A DNA stretch of 8,056 nt, from contig JAUXXK010000035.1 in NCBI GenBank assembly GCA_030681145.1, positions 1 through 8,056 of the forward strand. Direction: 5' to 3'. A model generated the notes under the pieces. That model did not search any database. It was given only the letters and a program-made list of their open reading frames with translations, and was not told the origin of the DNA. This document shows, in pieces, positions 1 through 5,592 of the stretch. The first letter of the stretch is position 1; every line of letters starts with the position of its first letter. Source of the DNA: Methanobacteriaceae archaeon. Its GTDB lineage: Archaea > Methanobacteriota > Methanobacteria > Methanobacteriales > Methanobacteriaceae. The translations under genes and the position numbers were made by a program.

Positions 1-116
1 GAGTTTACAATAAAACAATTATAATTGCAATGCCCGGATCTCCCAATGCAGTTCAACTGGGCCTTGATATTATATTTAATGAACTGGGACATTTAGCCAG
101 ACATTTAAAAGAGTGA
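1..116 (+). CDS. moaB: MoaB/MogA-family molybdopterin biosynthesis protein, C-terminal end only
   Basis: Only the last 37 codons are inside the window, read in the frame that begins at base 3 and ending at TGA 114-116; the gene starts before base 1. The residues IIIAMPGSPNAVQLGL followed by ELGHLARHLKE match the C-terminal end of MoaB/MogA proteins, where a PGSPxAV loop precedes a helix and a final H-x2-RH-like stretch. In this family the protein adenylylates molybdopterin so that molybdate or tungstate can be inserted; methanogens need such a cofactor for formylmethanofuran dehydrogenase and formate dehydrogenase. The gene converges on pyrE with a 70-base spacer. With so short a fragment, MoaB cannot be told from MogA, and active-site residues nearer the N terminus are not visible. 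Confidence 0.75.
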   Translation, partial: VYNKTIIIAMPGSPNAVQLGLDIIFNELGHLARHLKE

Positions 117-186
117 AATTATTAATAATTTATTTCTTTAAAATTTAATATTAATTATTTAAAAAAATTGTAAATGATTCTAAATT
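117..186. terminator. AT-rich convergent spacer with oligo-T tracts for both strands
   Basis: This 70-base gap separates two genes that end facing each other. On the minus strand, just past the pyrE stop, the run of seven A at about 162-168 reads as a T-tract. On the plus strand, TTTATTTCTTT just after the moaB stop is T-rich. Archaeal termination typically uses such T-tracts without a GC-rich hairpin, so bidirectional termination is likely, but it is inferred from composition only. Confidence 0.45.
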
Positions 187-735
187 TTAAATCTTATTTT
201 TCTTGAATTCTTCAATAGAAATTAGCGCCTCTAATTTAACCCCTTTCTTATTAAAATTATTTGAAGCACCTTCACATCGGTCAACCACAACAAAAGCCCT
301 TTTTACATGACCATGATTATCTTCGATAGCATCTATTGCCTTTAAAAGAGAATTTCCAGTTGTCGTTACATCTTCTACCACAACAACATTGTCTCCTTCT
401 TTTAAATCTCCTTCAATTAAATTAGAAGTCCCATATCCTTTTTTTTCCTTTCTAATCATTAAAAGAGGAGTCATTGAATTTAAAGAAACGGCTGTAGCGA
501 TGGGGACTGCACCCAATGCAGGACCTGCTATTTTATCAATATTATCTTCTTTGATTTTAGAGCTAATTAATTCAGCAATGATTTTCAAGATTTCTGGATC
601 AGTAATAGCCTTTTTCATGTCCACATAGTAATCACTTTCTTTACCTGATGATAAAATAAATTTTCCAAACTTTATAACTTGGTTTTTCTCAAGCAAATCC
701 ATTAAATGCTTTTTCTGGTTATTTTGTTCCTGCAT
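187..735 (-). CDS. pyrE: Orotate phosphoribosyltransferase
   Basis: The enzyme converts orotate and PRPP to orotidine 5'-phosphate and pyrophosphate, the fifth step of UMP synthesis in the cytosol. The 182-residue length fits archaeal PyrE. An N-terminal orotate-binding segment includes FGKFILSSGKESDYYVD (23-39). A conserved flexible-loop motif RKEKKGYG (95-102) carries the catalytic lysines. The PRPP-binding motif VVVVEDVTTTGNS (117-129) has the acidic pair E121-D122. The start at 735 is favoured because GGAG lies ten bases upstream. An alternative start at Met12 (ATG 702-700) would form a TAATG junction with the stop of the zinc-finger gene, but it has no clear Shine-Dalgarno site and would trim conserved N-terminal sequence. 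The first 34 bases overlap that upstream gene, so the two are probably co-transcribed and translationally coupled. Confidence 0.95.
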   Translation of the reverse strand: MQEQNNQKKHLMDLLEKNQVIKFGKFILSSGKESDYYVDMKKAITDPEILKIIAELISSKIKEDNIDKIAGPALGAVPIATAVSLNSMTPLLMIRKEKKGYGTSNLIEGDLKEGDNVVVVEDVTTTGNSLLKAIDAIEDNHGHVKRAFVVVDRCEGASNNFNKKGVKLEALISIEEFKKNKI

Positions 736-854
736 GATTTACAGACTCCTTTTTGTGCATAGTAACAATCAGAACATACCACTCCTCCACAAAGAGAACA
801 AGTATGCATTCTACCTGCTTTACCACATCTACTGCAAATTCCGATAACTTCCAC
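702..854 (-). CDS. Small eight-cysteine zinc-finger protein (zf-HIT-like), overlapping pyrE
   Basis: This reading frame encodes 50 residues, from GTG at 854 to TAA at 704-702. It contains four CxxC pairs: CSRC (7-10), CSLC (19-22), CSDC (27-30) and CKSC (38-41). The spacing C-x2-C-x8-C-x2-C-x4-C-x2-C-x7-C-x2-C closely resembles the HIT-type zinc finger, which holds two zinc ions in interleaved knuckles; here the usual late His/Cys positions are Cys. The tail is basic (RNKITRKSI). The start is supported by GGTG five bases upstream, the same geometry as the other good ribosome sites here, and by an in-frame TAA a few codons further upstream. It overlaps the 5' end of pyrE by 34 bases in another frame, which implies one mRNA. 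The function is unknown; binding a protein or nucleic acid partner is plausible for such fingers. The cysteine pattern makes a real gene likely despite its size. Confidence 0.8.
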   Translation of the reverse strand: MEVIGICSRCGKAGRMHTCSLCGGVVCSDCYYAQKGVCKSCRNKITRKSI

Positions 855-907
855 CAAAACACCCGAAATATTTTATTGTTATTTATGCAATTTTTATGGA
901 AAATAAT

Positions 908-928
908 TAAAAAATATAAATATATGGG
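908..928 (-). promoter_or_regulatory. Candidate TATA box for the zinc-finger/pyrE mRNA
   Basis: On the minus strand this stretch reads CATATATTTATATTTTTT, a TATA-like element following CCTTCCC. It lies about 55-70 bases before the GTG start at 854. A transcript starting about 25 bases after the box would have a leader of roughly 30 bases. In such AT-rich DNA a match of this kind is suggestive only. Confidence 0.4.
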
Positions 929-935
929 GAAGGAT

Positions 936-947
936 TAAAAAAAAATC
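936..947 (-). terminator. Oligo-T tract downstream of the PRC-barrel gene
   Basis: The plus-strand run of nine A here is nine T on the minus strand, about 75 bases past the PRC-barrel stop codon and just ahead of the candidate pyrE promoter. It fits an archaeal T-tract terminator separating the two transcription units. A weak 6-bp hairpin (arms 1000-1005 and 1010-1015) sits between it and the stop codon. Confidence 0.45.
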
Positions 948-1022
948 ATATCATTAAATCTTATAATTTTTTATTTAATAACTAAGTGATTTATTTATAC
1001 AAATATGAGTATTTGGAGTAAG

Positions 1023-1256
1023 TTATTCTACTCCACTTTTAAGAAGAACCTTATCTCCAATTTTTTTTACCATATCAAAAGGCACTATTGTCTCCCCTTT
1101 AGACAATCCCAGGCCTTCAGAGATTCCGCCTTTGCTTAAAACCAACGCTTCTATTTTTCTGGTATCTGGATCAGTTTCTATATCTTTTACTTTACCGATA
1201 ATAGTTGCAGAGCTATCTAATACCTCTTTACCAATAATTTCTTCCACAATTCTCAT
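1023..1256 (-). CDS. PRC-barrel domain protein
   Basis: A 77-residue protein made of a single PRC-barrel beta-barrel fold. Near the N terminus EEIIGKEVLDSSATIIGKVKDIETD (5-29) shows the family pattern of 'G-x-V-x-D...G-x-V-x-D'. A middle strand (EALVLSKGG, 36-44) and a C-terminal strand (IVPFDMVKKIGDKVLL, 57-72) complete the barrel. Stand-alone archaeal PRC-barrel proteins of this size are common and mostly uncharacterised; the fold also occurs in RimM and photosynthetic reaction-centre H subunits, and links to RNA metabolism or cell division have been proposed. The start ATG at 1256 has GGTGAT three bases upstream. The flanking T-tracts suggest its own transcription unit between symporter 1 and the zinc-finger/pyrE pair. 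The family call is firm; the role is unknown. Confidence 0.88.
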   Translation of the reverse strand: MRIVEEIIGKEVLDSSATIIGKVKDIETDPDTRKIEALVLSKGGISEGLGLSKGETIVPFDMVKKIGDKVLLKSGVE

Positions 1257-1289
1257 ATTATCACCATTAAGTTTATTTGTATTCCCAAA

Positions 1290-1312
1290 TATTTAAATAT
1301 ATTTAATTAATT
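1290..1312 (-). promoter_or_regulatory. Candidate TATA box for the PRC-barrel gene
   Basis: On the minus strand the segment reads TTAATTAAATATATTTAAAT, with an AAATATATTT core about 40 bases before the ATG at 1256. This spacing would give a short leader of about 15 bases that holds the GGTGAT ribosome site. The match is judged by eye in AT-rich DNA. Confidence 0.35.
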
Positions 1313-1330
1313 AATCTAGGCAAAAAATAC

Positions 1331-1361
1331 TCAAAAAAATAAAAGAAAATTAAAAAAAAAT
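1331..1361 (-). terminator. Multiple oligo-T tracts after symporter 1
   Basis: Beginning 12 bases after the stop codon of symporter 1, the minus strand has three successive T-rich runs (nine T, then TTTTCTTTT, then seven T). Such clustered U-tracts are the usual strong intrinsic terminator in methanogens. It separates the symporter unit from the PRC-barrel gene. Confidence 0.65.
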
Positions 1362-1372
1362 AATTATTGAAG

Positions 1373-2956
1373 TTACAATCCTTCAAAACATTTTTCGAGA
1401 TGCTTTTTACTAGGCGGTCGAGTTAATAAGGTTATCAACACAGTAAAAATAGCAGCTACTGGTAGACCCACAACAATAGGATCCATAACATTCCATGGCA
1501 TTCCAGTTATTAATGTTGCTTTTCCAAAAAGGAAATTAGAGATGCCTAAAGCTGTTGCAGATTTACTGTAAACAAATAACAACCAGAAAACGCTAACTAT
1601 CGTTCCAAAGATCATTCCAGTAATTACACCAGGGGTAGTGGACCTTTTCCAGAATATTGCACATACATACATAGTTAAAAATGCTGCTGCAGTAAGTGAG
1701 AACCAAAGGGCGGTCCCCACAGCTATAATATTGGCAGGTAGTAAAAATCCTAACACAACTGCAATAAGAACCGCGATTACTATCCCTCCCCTAGCAATGA
1801 CAACCGTAGATGCTCCTTTCCGTTTGGTGAGAGTTTCATATACATCTCTTCCTAGGGCAGTTCCCTGAACGTGGAACTGGGAAGAAAGAGTAGACATGGC
1901 CGCTGAAATTAATGTAATCATGAATATGTAAGCAAACCACAGAGGCATTGCCGTGGAAATAAATAATGGAATTATTTTATCAGCGTTTCCTCCGGCAGTA
2001 GTAATGGCAATTTGACCAGTGTTTTGTAAGAAATAAACATTAGATAATGCCCCTACAATAAAAGCAGTACCAGTCATTAAAGCTATGAATATCCCTCCAA
2101 CAAGAACTGCTCTGTTTAGTTCCTTATTAGATTTTACAGTCATGAATCTAACAATAAGTTGTGGCTGAGATAATACACCTATTCCAACACCTAAAATCAA
2201 AGTAGATACCAATGTCCACCAGAATGGGCTACCGAATGCAGGAATCGATGTCCAACCCGTAGCTCCTGTGGCTGCGGCTGCTTGTGGTACCAAGTTAGAC
2301 ATATTAGTCAAGGCCTGATTAGCTTCGGTTACGCCTCCTAAAATATAATAAATTCCAAATAAAAGGAATATCATTCCAAAGAACATTATGGTTCCCTGAA
2401 CTGCATCAGTGTACATTACTCCTTTTATTCCTCCAAAAATTACGTAAAGAGCTACGATTAATGCCATGCCTATCAGAGCGAGTGAATAATCAACATTTAG
2501 AGTTGTTTCCACAAATCTGGCCATACCAATAAGAACCACCGAAGCATACAATGGCATTCCTAAAAATATGACAAACCCGCTAAAGTATTGTATGAATTTA
2601 CTTTCATATCGACGTGATAAAAACTCAGGAAAAGTCAATGCCTTTAAATTATGCCCCATTTTTCGTGTTTTCTTACCAAAAAATACAAAAGCAATAAAAA
2701 TTCCCACTAAAATATTTAATACAGTGAGCCATAAAAGTCCCATCCCATAAACTCCCGCTACTCCCCCAAAACCTACTATGGCTGCAGTACTGATAAACGT
2801 AGCACCATAACTCATGGCCATGATGTAAGGATGAGTAGTACGACCAGCCACCATGAAGTCTTCTGCGGTTTTAGTCTGCTTCCAAGCCACATAGCCCGTG
2901 TAACCTAATATAATGATGTACACTGAAGCAATTATAGATAACAATAATATATCCAT
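1373..2956 (-). CDS. Sodium:solute symporter (SSS family), copy 1
   Basis: A polytopic membrane protein of 527 residues from the solute:sodium symporter family (TC 2.A.21, LeuT fold, about 13 membrane helices). It should use the sodium gradient to import an organic solute. Evidence in order: first helix at about 3-24; AGRTTHPYIMAMSYGATFIS (37-56), aligning with the PutP sodium-binding helix but with Phe where PutP has Asp55; GGIKGVMYTDAVQG (175-188), a family hallmark; SQPQLIVRFM (263-272); and SAAMSTLSSQ (351-360), where Ser-Thr align with PutP Ser340/Thr341 of the second sodium site. GTGAT lies three bases before the ATG. It follows the small accessory gene by 117 bases and pairs with it. 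The substrate cannot be read from sequence; proline, pantothenate, carboxylates or arylacetates are all possible in this family. Confidence 0.93.
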   Translation of the reverse strand: MDILLLSIIASVYIIILGYTGYVAWKQTKTAEDFMVAGRTTHPYIMAMSYGATFISTAAIVGFGGVAGVYGMGLLWLTVLNILVGIFIAFVFFGKKTRKMGHNLKALTFPEFLSRRYESKFIQYFSGFVIFLGMPLYASVVLIGMARFVETTLNVDYSLALIGMALIVALYVIFGGIKGVMYTDAVQGTIMFFGMIFLLFGIYYILGGVTEANQALTNMSNLVPQAAAATGATGWTSIPAFGSPFWWTLVSTLILGVGIGVLSQPQLIVRFMTVKSNKELNRAVLVGGIFIALMTGTAFIVGALSNVYFLQNTGQIAITTAGGNADKIIPLFISTAMPLWFAYIFMITLISAAMSTLSSQFHVQGTALGRDVYETLTKRKGASTVVIARGGIVIAVLIAVVLGFLLPANIIAVGTALWFSLTAAAFLTMYVCAIFWKRSTTPGVITGMIFGTIVSVFWLLFVYSKSATALGISNFLFGKATLITGMPWNVMDPIVVGLPVAAIFTVLITLLTRPPSKKHLEKCFEGL

Positions 2957-2987
2957 AAGATCACAATCCCACTTATTTATTAATTTA

Positions 2988-3023
2988 AACTAATTTTAAT
3001 TAGTTATAATTGATTTATAATTG
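2988..3023 (-). repeat. Palindrome and 11-bp phased direct repeat in the symporter 1 leader
   Basis: AACTAATT and AATTAGTT (2988-2995 and 2998-3005) form an 8-bp palindrome with a two-base centre. Adjoining it, TTATAATTG occurs twice, at 3004-3012 and 3015-3023, spaced exactly 11 bp. The region lies between the accessory gene and symporter 1. It may be an operator or an mRNA structure, or chance in AT-rich sequence. Confidence 0.35.
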
Positions 3024-3042
3024 TAATAGAGATTATAAGTGT

Positions 3043-3069
3043 ATTTTACTATTTTTATTCTAGTAAAAT
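3043..3069 (-). repeat. Perfect 9-bp inverted repeat between accessory gene and symporter 1
   Basis: ATTTTACTA (3043-3051) and TAGTAAAAT (3061-3069) are perfect reverse complements around a 9-base loop. In the transcript the hairpin begins five bases after the stop codon of the accessory gene. It could shield the upstream cistron from decay, mark a processing site or slow polymerase. The corresponding gap in copy 2 is shorter and lacks it. Confidence 0.5.
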
Positions 3070-3073
3070 TTAT

Positions 3074-3268
3074 CTAGAATCCCAGTTCTTTTTCTTCCAT
3101 TTCTAATTCTTTTTGTTCCCATTCTAATTCTTCTTTTATCTGGCCTTCTTCATCTTCATCGCCCTTGTTCCAGTTAAGAATACCATATATAACACATAAA
3201 AGAGTAACCAAAATACAAGCAATATACGCTCCCCAAACCCAGGGATCAGGAATACCCAAAACTTCCAT
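3074..3268 (-). CDS. Small single-span membrane protein, symporter accessory subunit
   Basis: A 64-residue protein encoded directly before symporter 1. It opens with MEVLGIPDPWVWGAY, continues into one membrane helix (about 12-31, ending in CVIYGILNW) and finishes with a highly charged, glutamate-rich tail (35-62) likely to be helical in the cytoplasm. The 'LGIPDPWxW...LNWNKGDE' pattern matches the small accessory proteins often found beside SSS symporters in archaea and some bacteria. A role as a stabilising or gating subunit is inferred from that association. The start is ATG 3268, not an in-frame ATG at 3304, because a full GGAGGTGAT ribosome site (3272-3280) sits three bases upstream of 3268. 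Strong initiation of a small subunit ahead of a weaker-initiated symporter suggests it is made in excess. A mutated copy precedes symporter 2. Confidence 0.88.
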   Translation of the reverse strand: MEVLGIPDPWVWGAYIACILVTLLCVIYGILNWNKGDEDEEGQIKEELEWEQKELEMEEKELGF

Positions 3269-3271
3269 AAA

Positions 3272-3280
3272 ATCACCTCC
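3272..3280 (-). promoter_or_regulatory. Full-length Shine-Dalgarno site for the accessory protein
   Basis: GGAGGTGAT on the minus strand is a complete match to the typical archaeal 16S 3' end and lies three bases before ATG 3268. It fixes the start of the accessory protein and is the strongest ribosome site in the window. Confidence 0.85.
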
Positions 3281-3329
3281 CCATAAATAAAAAATATTTT
3301 TCAATATTTAATTGTATTTGTTAATTCAC

Positions 3330-3350
3330 TATTATATAAAAATTCCTTAA
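3330..3350 (-). promoter_or_regulatory. Promoter of the accessory/symporter 1 unit
   Basis: On the minus strand GGAATTTTTATATAATAG resembles an archaeal BRE plus TATA box. It is 65-80 bases before ATG 3268, giving a leader of about 40 bases if transcription starts about 25 bases after the box. A related sequence, GGAATTTTTAAATAAGAT, occupies the equivalent place upstream of the decayed accessory gene, so this element appears to have been duplicated with the unit. Confidence 0.55.
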
Positions 3351-3404
3351 TAGATCTAAAAATAGTAATCTGACATTAAAATACCATCAATAATAGTTTT
3401 TTAT

Positions 3405-3436
3405 AGAAAAGCTAAAAATAAAAAGCTAAAAATAAA
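3405..3436 (-). terminator. Tandem 14-bp T-rich repeat after symporter 2
   Basis: The 14-base unit AAAAGCTAAAAATA occurs twice in direct tandem at 3407-3420 and 3421-3434. On the transcribed minus strand it reads as two TATTTTTAGCTTTT units, about 60-90 bases past the symporter 2 stop. This makes a doubled U-tract suited to archaeal termination, placed between symporter 2 and the next promoter. Confidence 0.45.
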
Positions 3437-3495
3437 TTTAGATGATATTGATCCCATAATTATATTTTTAAATTAATAAATGGTTAATCAGAAAG

Positions 3496-5079
3496 TTAAA
3501 GCCCCTTAAAACATTTATCTATGTGTTGTTTAGATGGAGGCCGTGTAATCAAACTAACTAGCACAGTTATAATCATAGCAACCGGTACGGCAATGACCAG
3601 AGGATCCACAAGTGACCATGGTTGAGCAGAAATAAGCATGTTTTGCCCATTTAAAGCTTTCAAAATCCCTAAAGAAGTAGCAGTTTTACCGTAAACAAAC
3701 AATAGCCAGAATAAACTGGTTAATGTTCCTAATACCATACCTGCAATTACTCCATTTTTAGTAGCTCTTTTCCAGAATAATGCACAAATATACGCGGATA
3801 GAAAAGCAGCAGCACATATTCCAAAAAATAACGCAGTTCCCTGAGCAATGATGCTGCCGGGTAAAATAAACGCTAAAAGTAGAGCTATTATAACTGCTAT
3901 TAAAATTCCAATCCTAGTTATAGTTACAGAGTGTTCTCCTTTTTTATTAAAAATCGTTTCATAAATATCCCTCCCCATTGAAGTTCCCTGTACGTGAAAC
4001 TGTGAACTTAATGTAGACATTACCGCAGAAATTAATGTTAGCATAAAAAGATATGTAAACCACTCTGGTAAAGCAGAATTAATAAAAATAGGAATAATCT
4101 TATCTATATTTCCTTGTGCAGCCTGTACTGCAATTTGACCAGTTTGTTGGAAAAAGAAAACATTTGAAAGAGACCCCACTATATAAGCAGATCCTGTGAT
4201 AATAAAAATGAAAATTCCTCCAATTAAAACACCCCTATTGAGTTCTTTATTAGATTTTACAGTCATAAAACGAACTACAAGTTGAGGTTGGGCCAGTACA
4301 CCTATTCCCACACCAAGTATTATGGTTGAAACTAGGGTCCACCAGAAAGGACTGCCTAATGTAGGGAATGATGTCCATCCCGTTCCCCCCACTGCTCGAA
4401 CAGATTCTGGAACCATAGAAGCCATGTTGGTCAAAGCCTGGTGAGATTCTGTAATTCCACCTAGCAAGTAATAGGTTGCTAAAACTAAAAAAATCATTCC
4501 TAGGAACATTATAGTTCCCTGCAATGCATCAGTATACATTACCCCCTTAATCCCACCTAGAACAACATATAATGCAACTATAACAGCCATAATTATAATA
4601 GCTAGATGAAAATCCATTTTTAGAGTTGTTTCCATGAATCTAGCAGCCCCGATTAAAACTACAGACGCATACAAGGGCATTCCAAGAAAAATAACAAACC
4701 CGCTAAAATATTGTATGAATTTACTTTCAAATCTCCGTGATAAAAACTCAGGAAAAGTCAGAGCTCCCAAATTATGCCCCATTTTTCGTGTTTTCTTACC
4801 AAATAATACAAAAGCAATAAAAATTCCAACCATAATATTAAAGAATACAAGCCATAAAATTCCCATACCATACTGTCCAGCTATACCTCCAAAGCCTACT
4901 ATAGCTGCGGTACTGATAAACGTAGCACCATAGCTCATAGCCATAATATAAGGATGAGTAGTACGACCAGCCACCATAAATTCTTCAGCGGTTTTAGTCC
5001 GCTTCCAAGCCACATAACCTGTGTATCCCAGTATAAGGGTGTATATTAAAATAATTATTGATAACAACAATATATCCAT
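3496..5079 (-). CDS. Sodium:solute symporter (SSS family), copy 2
   Basis: The second symporter is 527 residues, like copy 1, and aligns to it without gaps along its length, with roughly three quarters of residues the same by eye. It keeps the same hallmarks: AGRTTHPYIMAMSYGATFIS (37-56), GGIKGVMYTDALQG (175-188), AQPQLVVRFM (263-272) and SAVMSTLSSQ (351-360), with the Ser-Thr of the second sodium site. Differences concentrate in external or loop regions, such as about 65-85, 150-166, 215-240 and the C-terminal third. This leaves room for a changed substrate or affinity. TGAT three bases before ATG 5079 and GAGG further up serve as ribosome site. It stands 69 bases downstream of a decayed accessory gene. 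The frame is intact, so it is probably functional; the substrate is unknown. Confidence 0.93.
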   Translation of the reverse strand: MDILLLSIIILIYTLILGYTGYVAWKRTKTAEEFMVAGRTTHPYIMAMSYGATFISTAAIVGFGGIAGQYGMGILWLVFFNIMVGIFIAFVLFGKKTRKMGHNLGALTFPEFLSRRFESKFIQYFSGFVIFLGMPLYASVVLIGAARFMETTLKMDFHLAIIIMAVIVALYVVLGGIKGVMYTDALQGTIMFLGMIFLVLATYYLLGGITESHQALTNMASMVPESVRAVGGTGWTSFPTLGSPFWWTLVSTIILGVGIGVLAQPQLVVRFMTVKSNKELNRGVLIGGIFIFIITGSAYIVGSLSNVFFFQQTGQIAVQAAQGNIDKIIPIFINSALPEWFTYLFMLTLISAVMSTLSSQFHVQGTSMGRDIYETIFNKKGEHSVTITRIGILIAVIIALLLAFILPGSIIAQGTALFFGICAAAFLSAYICALFWKRATKNGVIAGMVLGTLTSLFWLLFVYGKTATSLGILKALNGQNMLISAQPWSLVDPLVIAVPVAMIITVLVSLITRPPSKQHIDKCFKGL

Positions 5080-5112
5080 ATAATCAAATCCTCATTTAAA
5101 TCTAAATATATA

Positions 5113-5139
5113 CAATTTATAATCAATTTTATTACAATT
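5113..5139. repeat. Three CAATT repeats at exact 11-bp spacing in the symporter 2 leader
   Basis: CAATT begins at 5113, 5124 and 5135, one helical turn apart, between the decayed accessory gene and symporter 2. The symporter 1 leader carries related repeats at the same 11-bp period but on the opposite strand. A regulator site or a curved-DNA signal is possible; chance is also possible in such AT-rich DNA. Confidence 0.3.
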
Positions 5140-5148
5140 CATTTTAAT

Positions 5149-5332
5149 CTAGAATCCGAGTTCTTTTTCTTAAATTTAATTTATTTTTGTCCATTCTAGA
5201 TTATCTCTATCTGGTCTTCTTCATCTTTATAGGCCTTTTCCAGTTAAGAATACCATATATAACACTAAAAAATAACAAAATACAAACAATAATCCCCGTA
5301 AAACAAAAAATCATAATACCCAAACTTTCCTA
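5149..5332 (-). pseudogene. Decayed copy of the symporter accessory gene
   Basis: This stretch aligns end to end with the intact accessory gene at 3074-3268. The stop region (CTAGAATCC on the plus strand) matches. In the middle, 28 bases are identical (5238-5265, equivalent to the VIYGILNW codons). The purine-rich remnant GGGAGGCGC sits where the intact gene has GGGAGGTGAT. The start codon is gone (CAT became CTA on the plus strand), several small deletions shift the frame, and stop codons occur in every continuation of the old frame. It lies directly upstream of symporter 2, just as the intact gene lies upstream of symporter 1. The decay is too scattered to be one sequencing error. Confidence 0.85.
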
Positions 5333-5342
5333 CGCGCCTCCC

Positions 5343-5592
5343 AAACCGATATTAATTATAGTATTAAAATAACCTAGATTAGTTTTTAATATTTAATCAT
5401 TATTATCTAAACAATTAATCTTATTTAAAAATTCCCAAAAGATTTTTTATTGAATAATAATTCTAAGTAATAAACAAGTAAATATAAGCTAATAATAAGA
5501 AAAATTTTAGAATAAAATTATTAAAAGATTATTAATTAAAGTTCAATAATATTTAATAAAAATCATTCAAAATAAAAGGCGCAGTGATTAAC
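5343..5592. other. AT-rich divergent spacer between the symporter unit and paaK
   Basis: About 250 bases with no credible coding frame. It should hold the minus-strand promoter for symporter 2 and the plus-strand promoter for paaK. AATATTTAATAAAAATC (about 5548-5564) is one possible plus-strand TATA region, but several stretches look equally good. The ribosome site for paaK is probably GTGAT at 5584-5588. No strong dyad, riboswitch or RNA gene was recognised. Confidence 0.4.
5419..5438 (-). promoter_or_regulatory. Candidate (possibly weakened) promoter of symporter 2
   Basis: On the minus strand GGAATTTTTAAATAAGAT aligns with the GGAATTTTTATATAATAG promoter of the intact accessory gene. The TATA core has changed from TATATAA to TAAATAA, which may lower promoter strength. 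Homology at this position shows the duplicated unit included its promoter. Confidence 0.4.

Noticed and set aside
753..938. Plus-strand open frame upstream of pyrE
   Set aside because: It is the shadow of the cysteine-rich minus-strand frame at 702-854, which has a ribosome site and a clear zinc-finger pattern.
1000..1015. Short CAAATA/TATTTG hairpin after the PRC-barrel gene
   Set aside because: Only six A-T-rich pairs with a four-base loop; expected by chance in this composition.
3074..3304. Longer accessory protein starting at ATG 3304
   Set aside because: The added residues would run through the GGAGGTGAT ribosome site, which is positioned for ATG 3268.
4634..4933. Plus-strand open frame antisense to symporter 2 (a similar one at 2568-2750 antisense to symporter 1)
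   Set aside because: It is the reverse complement of conserved symporter codons; no ribosome site or recognisable protein, and the shared sequence is explained by homology of the symporters.
5187..5372. Plus-strand open frame encoding a hydrophobic peptide
   Set aside because: It covers the decayed accessory gene on the other strand; its hydrophobicity comes from antisense of degenerate AT-rich sequence and it lacks a ribosome site.
5584..5592. GTG 5584 as start of paaK
   Set aside because: These bases form the GTGAT ribosome site, and MIWN at 5593 is the usual family N terminus.
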